Shown piece by piece: positions 23,196 through 30,993 of a stretch of DNA of 40,595 nt. A model generated the notes under the pieces. That model searched no databases. It was not told the origin of the DNA and saw only the letters and a program-made list of their open reading frames with translations. A program made the position numbers and the translations under genes. Source of the DNA: a virus; IMG/VR virus record IMGVR_UViG_3300025131_000111, positions 1 through 40,595 of that record; one strand, given 5' to 3'. Every line of letters begins with the position of its first letter. Within the stretch, counting starts at the first letter, position 1.

Positions 23196-23477
23196 ATGGC
23201 GTTTATAAGCATACAAACTAAATTTTTAGGTCCCACCAATCACAGAGGTGACAGAATTAAAGCGACCTCTATGCAGGCATTTAGCGATGGTAGAAAACCT
23301 TCTGTCACTATTCCTTACGATTACGGAAGTACGAATGAAGAGAACCATCGGGACGCCGCTGAAAAACTATTGCCAGAAGTGGTGAATGAATATTCCCTTC
23401 CCAGCGTTGGGCTGATCGCAGGAGGGTGCGATACGGGATACATATTCACGCCAATATTCAAGTGTTCCCACATGTAA
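23196..23477 (+). CDS. Conserved small phage protein (93 aa)
   Basis: Begins MAFISIQTKFLGPTNHRGDR and continues RIKATSMQAF, TIPYDYG, ENHRDAAEKLL. This 'FISI-TK-LGPTN-RG-RIKA' opening with a later 'ENHR-AAEKL' helix occurs in many phage and plasmid genomes; its role is unknown to me. ATG after AGGAGTTAATC. Confidence 0.75.
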   Translation: MAFISIQTKFLGPTNHRGDRIKATSMQAFSDGRKPSVTIPYDYGSTNEENHRDAAEKLLPEVVNEYSLPSVGLIAGGCDTGYIFTPIFKCSHM

Positions 23478-23495
23478 GGAGTTAGGCTCAGAGCG

Positions 23496-23568
23496 GTAGG
23501 GGATGATGCGTTCCGCATATAGCACACTAAGCTATATCCGAAGATGGAACATCAATCTCATCCCTTAC
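23496..23568 (+). ncRNA. Cloverleaf-like structured RNA in a 5' leader
   Basis: An 11-bp closing stem (23496-23506 with 23558-23568, one G-U) encloses three hairpins: TGCG-TTC-CGCA (23507-23517), TATAGC/GCTATA with a 7-base loop (23518-23536), and GATG-GAA-CATC (23543-23553). No tRNA T-loop, CCA or D-loop signature was found, so it is not an ordinary tRNA. It lies 60 bases before the HTH gene start. Class not recognised. Confidence 0.6.
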
Positions 23569-23580
23569 GTCTCAATAAAT

Positions 23581-23600
23581 GCGATTGTCTGAGCAATCGC
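23581..23600 (+). promoter_or_regulatory. Leader hairpin before the HTH gene
   Basis: GCGATTG-TCTGAG-CAATCGC, a perfect 7-bp stem, 27 bases before the ATG and 16 before the AAGGAGG site. No U-run follows. With the structured RNA just upstream it makes the whole 23,478-23,627 leader a candidate control element. Confidence 0.55.
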
Positions 23601-23627
23601 CATCGACCACATTACAAGGAGGTATAT

Positions 23628-24650
23628 ATGTGGCACTCTTTAGAATCGCAGAACAAATTTTATGCAGACAAGTTAAGGAGGAAACTTTTGTCTATGCGAA
23701 TACCTCGCATTATCGAAAAGGCATACAAGTTAACAGAAATTCAGCATCTTGAATCCAGCGGGAAAACTTGGAAAGAAGTTGAGAAAGAGATAGGCAACTT
23801 CAGAACCAGAATTATTGCATCTTCTCACAAAGCCATGATGAATATTTCAGAGAATGAAATTCAAAGGCAGAGATGCAATATTGAAGTCACCACACAGCAC
23901 GTTAATAATCACAGACTCAAGTGTGATACTTGTTTGAAACTTGGCACAAAAAATCCCGTTACAAATCAAGCGGCTTCAATTACTCATCAATCTGCCGTCA
24001 CGCAAGAGAACGACACAGCGGCAATAGTTGCAGAGCAAGAGAACTCCGCGTCCCCAGTCAAGGTAACCAGAGTTACCAGAAGTTATACCGACGAGGAACG
24101 CAATCGGATTATGGCTGTCTTTGGTTCCAATAACTGGAACGTCAAACAAACATCAGAACAGATGGGCGTACCAGAGGGGACACTCAGAGACTGGGCGAAA
24201 AAGGCGGGCATTGTCTATAAGCAGTCACATCCGAACGCTAAAGAATTAAAACCATCCACAGAACTAAAAAGGGACAACAACTTGAAAAGAGCCTCGTTGG
24301 AAGATTCAGCATATTATTCAAAAGAGTTTAAGCAAAGAGTTATTGCCGATGCCCCCAATCATGAAAGTTGGAGACAACTTGCAGAAGCCCATGGCGTAGA
24401 CAATACAACTGTCACCGAGTGGATGAGACTAGAGCAAGAGAAGCCGAAAACGATTATGTCCTTTACTGATCTGATTCAACAGTTGGAAAACGCAGAAACG
24501 CAAGCGTACAAACTGGCAGAACGCTTAACAGACGAAGTTAAAGCGGCTCGCACGATTCAATCCAGCGTGGATGAACTATCTCAGAATGAAGCCAAGTTAC
24601 AATTTCTACTGAGTGAGAAACAACGGTTATTAAAACAAGCAGGACTATAG
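23628..24650 (+). CDS. Double-HTH DNA-binding protein
   Basis: 340 residues from ATG 23628, which has AAGGAGG nine bases upstream; the longer frame from 23,544 runs through the structured RNA and is rejected. A basic helical N-terminus has one Cys pair (CDTC, ~103). Two HTH units of the homeodomain/transposase type follow: ~152-197 (YTDEERNRIMAVF, then TSEQMGVPEGTLRDW) and ~232-275 (FKQRVIADA, then LAEAHGVDNTTVTEW). The C-terminal ~60 residues are a coiled coil. It may be a replication initiator or master regulator; it has no catalytic residues of a transposase. Confidence 0.72.
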   Translation: MWHSLESQNKFYADKLRRKLLSMRIPRIIEKAYKLTEIQHLESSGKTWKEVEKEIGNFRTRIIASSHKAMMNISENEIQRQRCNIEVTTQHVNNHRLKCDTCLKLGTKNPVTNQAASITHQSAVTQENDTAAIVAEQENSASPVKVTRVTRSYTDEERNRIMAVFGSNNWNVKQTSEQMGVPEGTLRDWAKKAGIVYKQSHPNAKELKPSTELKRDNNLKRASLEDSAYYSKEFKQRVIADAPNHESWRQLAEAHGVDNTTVTEWMRLEQEKPKTIMSFTDLIQQLENAETQAYKLAERLTDEVKAARTIQSSVDELSQNEAKLQFLLSEKQRLLKQAGL

Positions 24651-24659
24651 GAGGTTTTT

Positions 24660-25634
24660 ATGAGTCCAGCACCACAATTGAATATAGGGGTCGATGTTTC
24701 AGCGGCAATTAATTCAACTGAAGCCATCAATATGGCAGGGTTGAATTGGGAAGTCGGAGCATATGACACTTATTACAGAGGGGGAAGTGAGGAAGACTTA
24801 ACACTTGTTAAATCTAAAAAGTACCGCTCCATCGTGCGTAAAGATACGGGTGAAGAATTCGGGCATCCAACTAAAAGATACACACCCGTCCAGAACGCTG
24901 ACGCTTTTAAATGGTTAGACGATCTAACCGATGAGGGAGTTACATTCTGGAGGGCGGGTTCTTTCAGGGGAGGCAGGAAAGTTTTCATGATTGTTTCCTT
25001 GCCATCGCCGATTCATGTAAATGGCGATTTCGTAGAGCGGTCAATGATCGTCTCAACATCGCACGATTCAACATCGGGAGTAAGAGCGAACTGGCTCCCG
25101 ATCCGTATTGCTTGCGCAAATGTAATTAGCCTTGCACTTGCAACTGCTCCTCTGGCGTTTCGACATACCCAAGCAGTAACAGAGGGGATTGCATCAGAGC
25201 GAACCCGTGAGATGTTTTTAAATGCTGATAAGTATTTTAATAAATACCAAGAAACACTCTCACAGCTATCAGATACGGCTTTTAGTGATAACGATATGCT
25301 TTCCCTAGTGGAAACCGTATTTGAGTCTCCTAGACGCCCAGAGGCGGGTGTACGGCGTTCCAATGATTATCTCTATGACACGTTATTACAGATGTTCAGA
25401 AATGGGCGTCAAACATACGGGTCAACGAAGTGGGACGCATTTAATGCAGTCTGCGAATATGTGGATTATGCCCGACCAATCGGGAACACACTAGAAACCG
25501 CAGGAAGCGATGACCCACTTATCGTAAATGAAAGGCATTTCAATTCGGTTCTATCAACAAATAGATTTGGAGGCATAAAACTCAGGAATAAAGCGTTTGA
25601 GGCATTAACAGAACAGGAGGCAGTTTATGCTTAG
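24660..25634 (+). CDS. DUF932 phage/plasmid-like protein
   Basis: 324 residues, ATG after GGAGG. Order of features as in DUF932: an N-terminal start with INMAGLNWEVGAY, then YTPVQNADAFKWLDDL, the core FRGGRKVFMIVSLP and PIRIACANVISLALA, and a C-terminal helical part (AVCEYVDYARPIG). Length is in the family range. The family is common on phages and plasmids next to recombination and replication genes; its biochemical role is not settled. Overlaps the next gene by 8 bases. Confidence 0.88.
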   Translation: MSPAPQLNIGVDVSAAINSTEAINMAGLNWEVGAYDTYYRGGSEEDLTLVKSKKYRSIVRKDTGEEFGHPTKRYTPVQNADAFKWLDDLTDEGVTFWRAGSFRGGRKVFMIVSLPSPIHVNGDFVERSMIVSTSHDSTSGVRANWLPIRIACANVISLALATAPLAFRHTQAVTEGIASERTREMFLNADKYFNKYQETLSQLSDTAFSDNDMLSLVETVFESPRRPEAGVRRSNDYLYDTLLQMFRNGRQTYGSTKWDAFNAVCEYVDYARPIGNTLETAGSDDPLIVNERHFNSVLSTNRFGGIKLRNKAFEALTEQEAVYA

Positions 25635-26091
25635 TGAAACTTGGCAAGAATCCATGAAGGACTCTATTGATGGGATGCTAGACGGCGAATTGGTCGACTT
25701 CTATCAAGGGGTACAAAAAGAAGCATTAATGGCACAAGCCAAAATGCAATATGCGGAATTCTGCTTAACGGCAAGAATGTCAGAAAGCGGAGCATCAGAG
25801 ATGATGGGAGACATTAAAGACGGCAAAGCGTTGAAGGCAGTCAAGACTGCCAGAGCCGTTGAATGGGATTACTCTATACTTAACCAGTTGAAAGAGTATT
25901 TCCCACCCGAACAACTCACAGGCATATATACCCCAGAACATGAAAAGGCTATAACAGTCAAAGAAAAATGGAACATGAGTAAGGGCAAACTGCTTGCGAA
26001 ATTCGGGAAAGATCAGGCTCAGATTATCAACGACGCAAGAATTGAGAATCGGCACAAAATTGAAATAAAGGAGGTCAATTTTGACGAGTAA
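25627..26091 (+). CDS. Unknown helical protein (154 aa)
   Basis: Starts inside the DUF932 gene end (ATG 25627) and ends in TAA overlapping the next start. Helical throughout, acidic then basic (WDYSILNQLKEYFPPEQLTG, then AKFGKDQAQIINDARIENRH). Neighbours DUF932 in what looks like a recombination/replication unit. No motif recognised. Confidence 0.65.
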   Translation: MLSETWQESMKDSIDGMLDGELVDFYQGVQKEALMAQAKMQYAEFCLTARMSESGASEMMGDIKDGKALKAVKTARAVEWDYSILNQLKEYFPPEQLTGIYTPEHEKAITVKEKWNMSKGKLLAKFGKDQAQIINDARIENRHKIEIKEVNFDE

Positions 26092-26314
26092 TTACATTTG
26101 GAAGACAGCAACAGAAACGGCTGAAATCCTTGGAGTCAGCAGACAACGAGTCTGCTGGCTCGCTCGTAATGGACGTTTTGGAGAAAACGCATTTAAAAAG
26201 CATGACAAATCCATGAACTATAACGGGGCATGGATGATTGCTTTTCCTAACGAATACACAAAAATGTCTACAGGGCGACCAAGCAAGGACAGCTTTCATA
26301 TAGTAGAGTTGTAA
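26081..26314 (+). CDS. Xis/MerR-like HTH protein (77 aa, TTG start)
   Basis: Starts at TTG 26081, after GGAGG at 26071-26075. The winged-HTH entry is clear: WKTATETAEILGVSRQRVCW followed by LARNGRFGENAFKK and AWMIAFP, the layout of phage excisionase and AlpA-type binders. No integrase is present in this window, so a regulatory rather than excisionase role is likely. Confidence 0.72.
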   Translation: MTSNYIWKTATETAEILGVSRQRVCWLARNGRFGENAFKKHDKSMNYNGAWMIAFPNEYTKMSTGRPSKDSFHIVEL

Positions 26315-26352
26315 ATCCACAAAAAAATAGTTCCAAGATAAGGAGGTTTGTT

Positions 26353-27249
26353 TTGGAAACAACAGTAACGACACCGATTACGGTGCAAAATGTTCAAGAT
26401 GGGGGCTGGAAGTACACGATCACCGCAGAATGCACATGGGTATCAAGAGATTATCCAGTCAATCAAATATCAATGAACAAAAAACTTGGAGATTATCCCG
26501 AAATTGGGAAAACATATCTTTGTACCCTTGAACGGGGTAATCTCCGAAAGTATCAAGACGGTAGGGAAAAAGACGATTCAAAAACGTGGAACTGGTTTTG
26601 GGATATTGCAGTATTTGATATACAGCAAGATACCGCTCCCACAAACTACGCCAGCAAAGATGAAGTTCCGTATCCCGCTACGACTCAATCGAAGCCGTTT
26701 AATACTCAGAGCGATGTAAACCCTACTACCCGTCTGAATATAACCGCCTCGCACGTTAGAACTGCATTAATGCAGTCTGTCGAGATGGGAAAAGCTGACG
26801 GAATTGTCACAGATGCGACAGATATCATCCTTGAAAGATCAGATGAACTATTAAAGTATTTAAATGATCGCACCTTTGGCAGTTCTCCGTTAGTTGCGAA
26901 AGCAATAATGGAAGGGGCAACTGTTTCAGAAATCAGACCCAATACAGACCCGATCCCACAGCAAGAGATGCACACCCCGCCTTCTGCGGAGATGTACGCT
27001 GAGTTAATGCAGAACTGGAAAATACCCAACACTATCGCAAGCGGTAAAGACTTCAAGGAAGTTTGTATCTCTTGCGGGTTTGAGATGGAATGGGTAATGG
27101 AAAAATTCAGAGTTATGGGAATATCCAAGTCTGCTGATTATGTCAGCAGTGAACGTGGCAGTTATCAAGATTTGGCTATTATTCTTTGCTCGAAAGCAGT
27201 AACTGAAGGCATGACTCATCCCGACTCTAGTACCGCAGACACTTGGTAG
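26353..27249 (+). CDS. Unknown early protein (298 aa), possible ssDNA-binding role
   Basis: TTG start at 26353, preceded by AAGGAGG. The first ~95 residues are beta-rich and aromatic (GGWKYTITAECTWVSRDY, then KTYLCTLERGNL and WNWFWDIAVFD), compatible with an OB fold as in single-strand binding proteins. A disordered linker follows, then a helical C-terminal half. Position just before the helicase supports replication. This is inference; no clear family signature was seen. Confidence 0.55.
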   Translation: METTVTTPITVQNVQDGGWKYTITAECTWVSRDYPVNQISMNKKLGDYPEIGKTYLCTLERGNLRKYQDGREKDDSKTWNWFWDIAVFDIQQDTAPTNYASKDEVPYPATTQSKPFNTQSDVNPTTRLNITASHVRTALMQSVEMGKADGIVTDATDIILERSDELLKYLNDRTFGSSPLVAKAIMEGATVSEIRPNTDPIPQQEMHTPPSAEMYAELMQNWKIPNTIASGKDFKEVCISCGFEMEWVMEKFRVMGISKSADYVSSERGSYQDLAIILCSKAVTEGMTHPDSSTADTW

Positions 27250-27545
27250 AGCCTTTATTCTGTAACTCTACTGGATGCAATTTGCATGATTACAATGTGT
27301 CTCCCGCTTTCTGTGAATACGCTTGGTCGCAAGATCAAGCACAGAAACAGCGGGACACACAATTTAACTCCCAAGTTGAAGTAATTGAGCGAGTAACTGA
27401 AAACGTGTCTAGGAGACTCATAGAGGTGCTTTACGGCTTCTTTGAGTCTCGTAACACCGAACTGCCATCAGTCCCTTCAGATAGAGACGCAGAGACAACC
27501 CAAACCGCAAACAAGAAACCCAGAAAGGGAGGCATCTCGATTTGA
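27243..27545 (+). CDS. Unknown protein upstream of the helicase (100 aa)
   Basis: TTG start at 27243 overlapping the previous stop. N-terminal Cys residues (FCNSTGCNLHDY, then FCEY) may bind metal; a helix with VIERVTENVSRRLIEV follows and a basic tail (NKKPRKGGIS). It ends overlapping the helicase TTG. Could be a small helicase-loading or coupling protein, without direct evidence. Confidence 0.5.
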   Translation: MVEPLFCNSTGCNLHDYNVSPAFCEYAWSQDQAQKQRDTQFNSQVEVIERVTENVSRRLIEVLYGFFESRNTELPSVPSDRDAETTQTANKKPRKGGISI

Positions 27546-28828
27546 CCAACAATAACTATGAAATAGACTCACAACCCAATCCCCCTGATATGTCGGTGTC
27601 GGGAAGTATTTATCATCTCAAGTGGCAAGACAGAGGAATCCAGATGCGTGTTGAGAGATTTTACACAGACAGACACCATAACGTTGAGGCAGAGATAACG
27701 GTTGAAGTCTTAGGTAGCCCAGAGGGTGAGGGCTTAATCACCCGTGGTAGGCAAAAGCTATTATCAACATTTCGGACATTGATTGAGGACGCTGTTGATT
27801 TCGGTGGCGAACTGAACGACAAAGACGATTGGAAGATTATGTTTAAACAGATGAGTTCCAGAGTTCTTGATCGATATCGAATGGGCGAACCCATAATTAA
27901 TCTAGCCAAGATGGAAAGACAAACACCCAAGCCGTACTTATTGTCTCCATTCATATACGAAGGGGCAATCTCTTTGGTGTACGGTAAGGGCGGGGTAGGT
28001 AAGTCCCTCTTCTGTTTATATCTCGCTGTACTACTTCAGATGGGAAAAGACGATGGGCGACTTACAGCAAAAAAAGCAAACGTGGTTTATTTAGACTATG
28101 AAGCCGACCCAGATGAATCAAAGTACAGGGCAGATTCGATAATTCACGGATTAGAAGAGAATCCAGACGATGTAAACATTCACTACAGATACTGCTCTGT
28201 CCCGCTTAAATCCGACTTGGACGCTGTCCTACGCTACTGTTTGCAAGTAGAAGCGGACATGGTTTTGATAGACTCTGCCATTCCTGCTTGTGGCGGTGAT
28301 GTTACAGATGCTGGAAATGTTGGTGATTTCTTTAACGCTGTCAGGTCGCTTGGCAGTTCAGAGAACAAGATTGCCACATTGATAATCGGACACACTACAA
28401 AAGCACAAAACAACAGCGATGGTCCATTTGGTTCTGTGAACTGGAGAAATCAGCCGAGAACCGTTTGGGAGTTTAAGTCTAATCAGGTAGTTAACCAAGA
28501 CGAAATAGATGTTTCCTTAGTACACAGAAAGATTAACTTGGGCAAGCTACTTGCACCGTTAGCGTTTCGCATAACGTTTGGGCAACAACAAGTCAATTTT
28601 GAAGAACTAGATGCCCGAAGACATTCTACCTTTAGGGCAGATATGCCTATAGGAGACCAAATAGAAGTATTGCTTGAAGATCATGGCACATTGGAGTCTG
28701 AGCAGATAGGTCAGCGAATACAAGAGTCCACAGGGGCTAATCATTCAGACGTTATTCCAGAAGTGTTAATCCGAGACGCTCGATTTGTAGAAGTATCAGA
28801 AAACAGATGGGAGTTAAATGCGATATGA
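27542..28828 (+). CDS. RecA-fold helicase-like ATPase (RepA/AAA_25 type)
   Basis: 428 residues from TTG 27542, with AAGGGAGG upstream. Walker A GKGGVGKS at residues 148-155, acidic VYLDYEA at 183-189, Walker B DMVLIDSA with Asp244, then IIGHTTK (His284 sensor-like). The N-terminal ~135 residues are a separate beta/helical domain, and the C-terminal ~70 look like a winged helix (EVLLEDHGTLESEQIGQRIQ). This is the hexameric replicative helicase type of small plasmids and phages. No primase or polymerase is encoded here, so host enzymes would complete replication. Confidence 0.82.
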   Translation: MTNNNYEIDSQPNPPDMSVSGSIYHLKWQDRGIQMRVERFYTDRHHNVEAEITVEVLGSPEGEGLITRGRQKLLSTFRTLIEDAVDFGGELNDKDDWKIMFKQMSSRVLDRYRMGEPIINLAKMERQTPKPYLLSPFIYEGAISLVYGKGGVGKSLFCLYLAVLLQMGKDDGRLTAKKANVVYLDYEADPDESKYRADSIIHGLEENPDDVNIHYRYCSVPLKSDLDAVLRYCLQVEADMVLIDSAIPACGGDVTDAGNVGDFFNAVRSLGSSENKIATLIIGHTTKAQNNSDGPFGSVNWRNQPRTVWEFKSNQVVNQDEIDVSLVHRKINLGKLLAPLAFRITFGQQQVNFEELDARRHSTFRADMPIGDQIEVLLEDHGTLESEQIGQRIQESTGANHSDVIPEVLIRDARFVEVSENRWELNAI

Positions 28829-29211
28829 ACATTACACTCAAAACAAACGACGGCAGACCCGTTGCCGTTTACGAAACATTTAACAAGATTATCCGTAAGG
28901 AGGTGAACCAAAGAACTCATCAACTGAAATATCCACCAGCGTGGACATATGACGAGTCAATCATCAATCAGGTTCGCCGACTGTTTGCCAGCACTCATGT
29001 AGACCTTAGTGAAATAAGTGAAATTAAATTCATCATTGAATGTGTAGATACGGGCAAACAGTATGAAATCAGTTGGGAAGCGTTTGAGAAACATGCTACA
29101 AAGATGCCTTGGAGACAAAACCCAAGATATTTTCAGTTCCGCATCCCGCTAGAGTTCTGGAAAGAAACCGACCTAAACCGTAGACAGTTAAATATGTTTG
29201 AAGATATCTAA
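28825..29211 (+). CDS. Unknown last early gene (128 aa)
   Basis: ATG 28825 overlaps the helicase stop as ATGA. The sequence starts MNITLKTNDGRPVAVYETFN and ends with an acidic tail (LNMFEDI). It is alpha/beta with a WEAFEKHATKMPWRQ segment. Not recognised. Tight coupling suggests work with the helicase. It ends 10 bases before the convergent hairpin. Confidence 0.6.
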   Translation: MNITLKTNDGRPVAVYETFNKIIRKEVNQRTHQLKYPPAWTYDESIINQVRRLFASTHVDLSEISEIKFIIECVDTGKQYEISWEAFEKHATKMPWRQNPRYFQFRIPLEFWKETDLNRRQLNMFEDI

Positions 29212-29220
29212 TAATCGGGG

Positions 29221-29251
29221 GCGGGGATGTAGGGAGGTCTACATTCCCCGC
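29221..29251. terminator. Bidirectional hairpin at convergent operon ends
   Basis: GCGGGGATGTAG (29221-29232), loop ggaggt, CTACATTCCCCGC (29239-29251), pairing with one bulged base. It sits exactly where the rightward early and leftward late units meet, and the right arm contains the stop codon of the leftward gene at 29,239. There is no strong U-run on either side. Confidence 0.75.
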
Positions 29252-29472
29252 CTAGAGAAAAGGGAAAACGTACTTCTGAGGATTTGCTTTCCAGTCGAAA
29301 TTCTACTCCTGTTGCTTATAAATGCAAAGACTTTCGACCCGCAAGACTTACAGCTTCCCTTTATTACTAATCTATACTGCAACGCCCCAAGCCTACCTTC
29401 AGACGTCACAAGTTCCTTGCGCCCATTCATCAAAGATTGTTTCTTTTTGCATGAATTGCAATACCCACGCAT
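29239..29472 (-). CDS. Cys4 zinc-ribbon protein, DUF5679-like (77 aa)
   Basis: MRGYCNSCKKKQSLMNGRKE then a strand region and IKGSCKSCGSKVFAF: two Cys-x2-Cys pairs about 45 residues apart with the 'G-C-x2-CG' ending of DUF5679-type zinc ribbons. The rightward ORF over the same bases (29,198-29,512) has no such logic. Last gene of the leftward unit. Confidence 0.75.
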   Translation of the reverse strand: MRGYCNSCKKKQSLMNGRKELVTSEGRLGALQYRLVIKGSCKSCGSKVFAFISNRSRISTGKQILRSTFSLFSRRGM

Positions 29473-29476
29473 AGCC

Positions 29477-29653
29477 TTAACTGCTATCGCTCGTTATTAC
29501 ATCCTTGGATAATGCGATTATCCCTGCTCCCGCCACCCCTGCAATCTCAGACATCCCTTCATACATAGCAATGATTGCTATAACCCCCAATATAAGAATT
29601 GCCGTTAACACTTGCGGTCTTAAATGTATTATTTCCCACCATTTTCTAGGCAT
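29477..29653 (-). CDS. Small membrane protein (58 aa)
   Basis: ATG 29653, TAA 29479..29477. MPRKWWEIIHLRPQVLTAIL then ILGVIAIIAMYEG (one clear membrane helix at ~14-30), followed by a second hydrophobic Gly/Ala stretch (IAGVAGAGIIALSKDVI). Near the holin and other membrane genes; possibly a holin partner. Its ATG overlaps the stop of an 11-codon upstream frame (TAATG). Confidence 0.65.
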   Translation of the reverse strand: MPRKWWEIIHLRPQVLTAILILGVIAIIAMYEGMSEIAGVAGAGIIALSKDVITSDSS

Positions 29654-29688
29654 TAATACCTCGGCTTTTTCTTAGGCTTTTTAGGCAT
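29653..29688 (-). CDS. Possible 11-residue basic peptide
   Basis: ATG 29688 after AAAGGAAATCAA; reads MPKKPKKKPRY then TAA, which overlaps the next ATG. It has an orderly ribosome site and coupling at both ends, but so short a frame may only serve to reinitiate translation. Confidence 0.35.
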   Translation of the reverse strand: MPKKPKKKPRY

Positions 29689-29836
29689 TTGATTTCCTTT
29701 TATTTCTTAGACCTTCGCTGAATTCATCAAATAACTTTTCGGCATTTTGTTTATTGTGATTCTTTAGCCATAGAATAGTCTCCACGGCGCATAGAGCCGT
29801 TAAACCCACACTTGCTATAGCTAACCATACTTTCAT
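29681..29836 (-). CDS. Single-membrane-helix protein (51 aa)
   Basis: ATG 29836, one base after the holin stop. The start MKVWLAIASVGLTALCAVET is a hydrophobic helix, followed by a charged cytoplasmic or periplasmic tail (KNHNKQNAEKLFDEF, then NKRKSNA). The layout is like i-spanins or holin partners in lysis cassettes; without a paired outer protein this is only a suggestion. Confidence 0.6.
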   Translation of the reverse strand: MKVWLAIASVGLTALCAVETILWLKNHNKQNAEKLFDEFSEGLRNKRKSNA

Positions 29837-29837
29837 G

Positions 29838-30113
29838 TTAATTCTGACTTTTTCCGAATACACTTCCTGTTAATAAAGCACCGAAAGCCAGATGAAATAA
29901 CCCCCCGCCTTTTAATGTAAAAGGTTCATGCTGAGATACCAGTTTTTTTAAATATTCCATCTGTACTAAAGGGTCTTCAATCGCTTGTAGATGACTCATG
30001 TAATCTGCTAAATCCAATCCCATTCTCGCAACTCCGTAATAGATCGGAACAACCATAAAATCATATACGCAAATCACCAAGTAAACCAGTAAAGCCGTCC
30101 ACCGCCATCTCAT
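29838..30113 (-). CDS. 3-TM holin-like protein
   Basis: 91 residues. RWRWTALLVYLVICVYDFMV (helix 1), VPIYYGVARMG, a linker, then TLKGGGLFHLAFGALLTGSV (last helix). The 'GGGLFHLAFGALLTG' ending is typical of phage 3-TM holins. Lies in a run of membrane genes at the end of the late unit, the usual lysis location. It would make the inner-membrane lesion; no endolysin was identified in the window. Confidence 0.75.
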   Translation of the reverse strand: MRWRWTALLVYLVICVYDFMVVPIYYGVARMGLDLADYMSHLQAIEDPLVQMEYLKKLVSQHEPFTLKGGGLFHLAFGALLTGSVFGKSQN

Positions 30114-30117
30114 ATTA

Positions 30118-30993
30118 CTATCTTATAAATATTGGTCTCTCAACAATCCCATCTGTTACGTTATTCACGTTGACAGAACTATTGATGACAAAATCAGCGG
30201 TATCTATATTTCCATCATCCCCTACACTACTGTCGGAAATGGTAAAAGTTCCGATCTCGACATTATCAATATTGATTCCACCTATCCACGCTTTGACATT
30301 ATCTAAAGTGACTGACCCAATGATAACGTCACCAGTTCCTGCCGCTTGCGTTATTAGAATCCTGTCAACAGTCATATCCTCTGCTGTGTAGTTGGTAGCC
30401 CCTCTGGCAGAACCTACCGTTACGTTATTTGTGGCGTTGCTGACAGTAGCATCGAAAGTGTGACCCGCGACAAACACGTTCGGCGTGGCTTTTATTGAAT
30501 AGATTTCTGAAGCCGCTATATCAATGGAAGGGAACTCAGAGTTCTTAATGATCAATTCACCGATGATTATCGAGTCAGAGGTGCTTAATCCTTGAATGGC
30601 AAAAGCATCGGTTAACCCTGCCTTGCCAAGAGAAATGTTTGTCAGGACAATCTTGTCAATTCGGGTATCAGCCGCCGCATATATCTGAAGCGTTTGAGAT
30701 GCTACTTGAGGTGATTCTGGATCAACAAATCTTGCCCCGATTAATGAACCGTTTGTATAAGATGCGCCCGTCTGGGGAAACGTGATCTGAGATTCACCTG
30801 TATTGATTAGCAAAAACATTCCGGCAATAAATCCAAGAGCCACCGCACTCAACCCTCCTAAAATCAGCTTACCCCCACCAAGGTATATTCCATTTGGCAG
30901 AGGCAACTTGAACTTCCAGAAGTTAGGAATTTTGAACTTAAAATTGACAAAGCCGAAACTGAGACTTGGGACAGAGAATTTCTTATCCTTCAT
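30118..30993 (-). CDS. Membrane-anchored beta-rich protein (291 aa)
   Basis: Residues 1-35 are Phe/Lys/Pro-rich (FSVPSLSFGFVNFKFKIPNF), then one long membrane helix at about 45-65 (LSAVALGFIAGMFLLI). From ~70 on are repeating short strands with Ile-Val spacing (IDKIVLTNISLG, IIIGELIIKN, DVIIGSVTLDN, NIDNVEIGTFTISD), as in a beta-solenoid exposed outside the membrane. No enzyme motif or signal cleavage. Likely a phage-encoded surface or lysis-associated protein; function unknown. Confidence 0.6.
   Translation of the reverse strand: MKDKKFSVPSLSFGFVNFKFKIPNFWKFKLPLPNGIYLGGGKLILGGLSAVALGFIAGMFLLINTGESQITFPQTGASYTNGSLIGARFVDPESPQVASQTLQIYAAADTRIDKIVLTNISLGKAGLTDAFAIQGLSTSDSIIIGELIIKNSEFPSIDIAASEIYSIKATPNVFVAGHTFDATVSNATNNVTVGSARGATNYTAEDMTVDRILITQAAGTGDVIIGSVTLDNVKAWIGGINIDNVEIGTFTISDSSVGDDGNIDTADFVINSSVNVNNVTDGIVERPIFIR

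Noticed and set aside
23496-23568. tRNA gene
   Set aside because: Four-way shape but no T-loop, D-loop or CCA signature, and stem lengths are wrong.
23628-24650. Transposase, because of its HTH type
   Set aside because: Two HTH units and a coiled coil, but no DDE catalytic domain and no inverted repeats around the gene.
29198-29512. Rightward ORF of 104 codons at the convergent point
   Set aside because: The leftward frame here encodes a clear two-pair Cys zinc ribbon with tight operon spacing; the rightward frame runs through the hairpin and has no coherent features.
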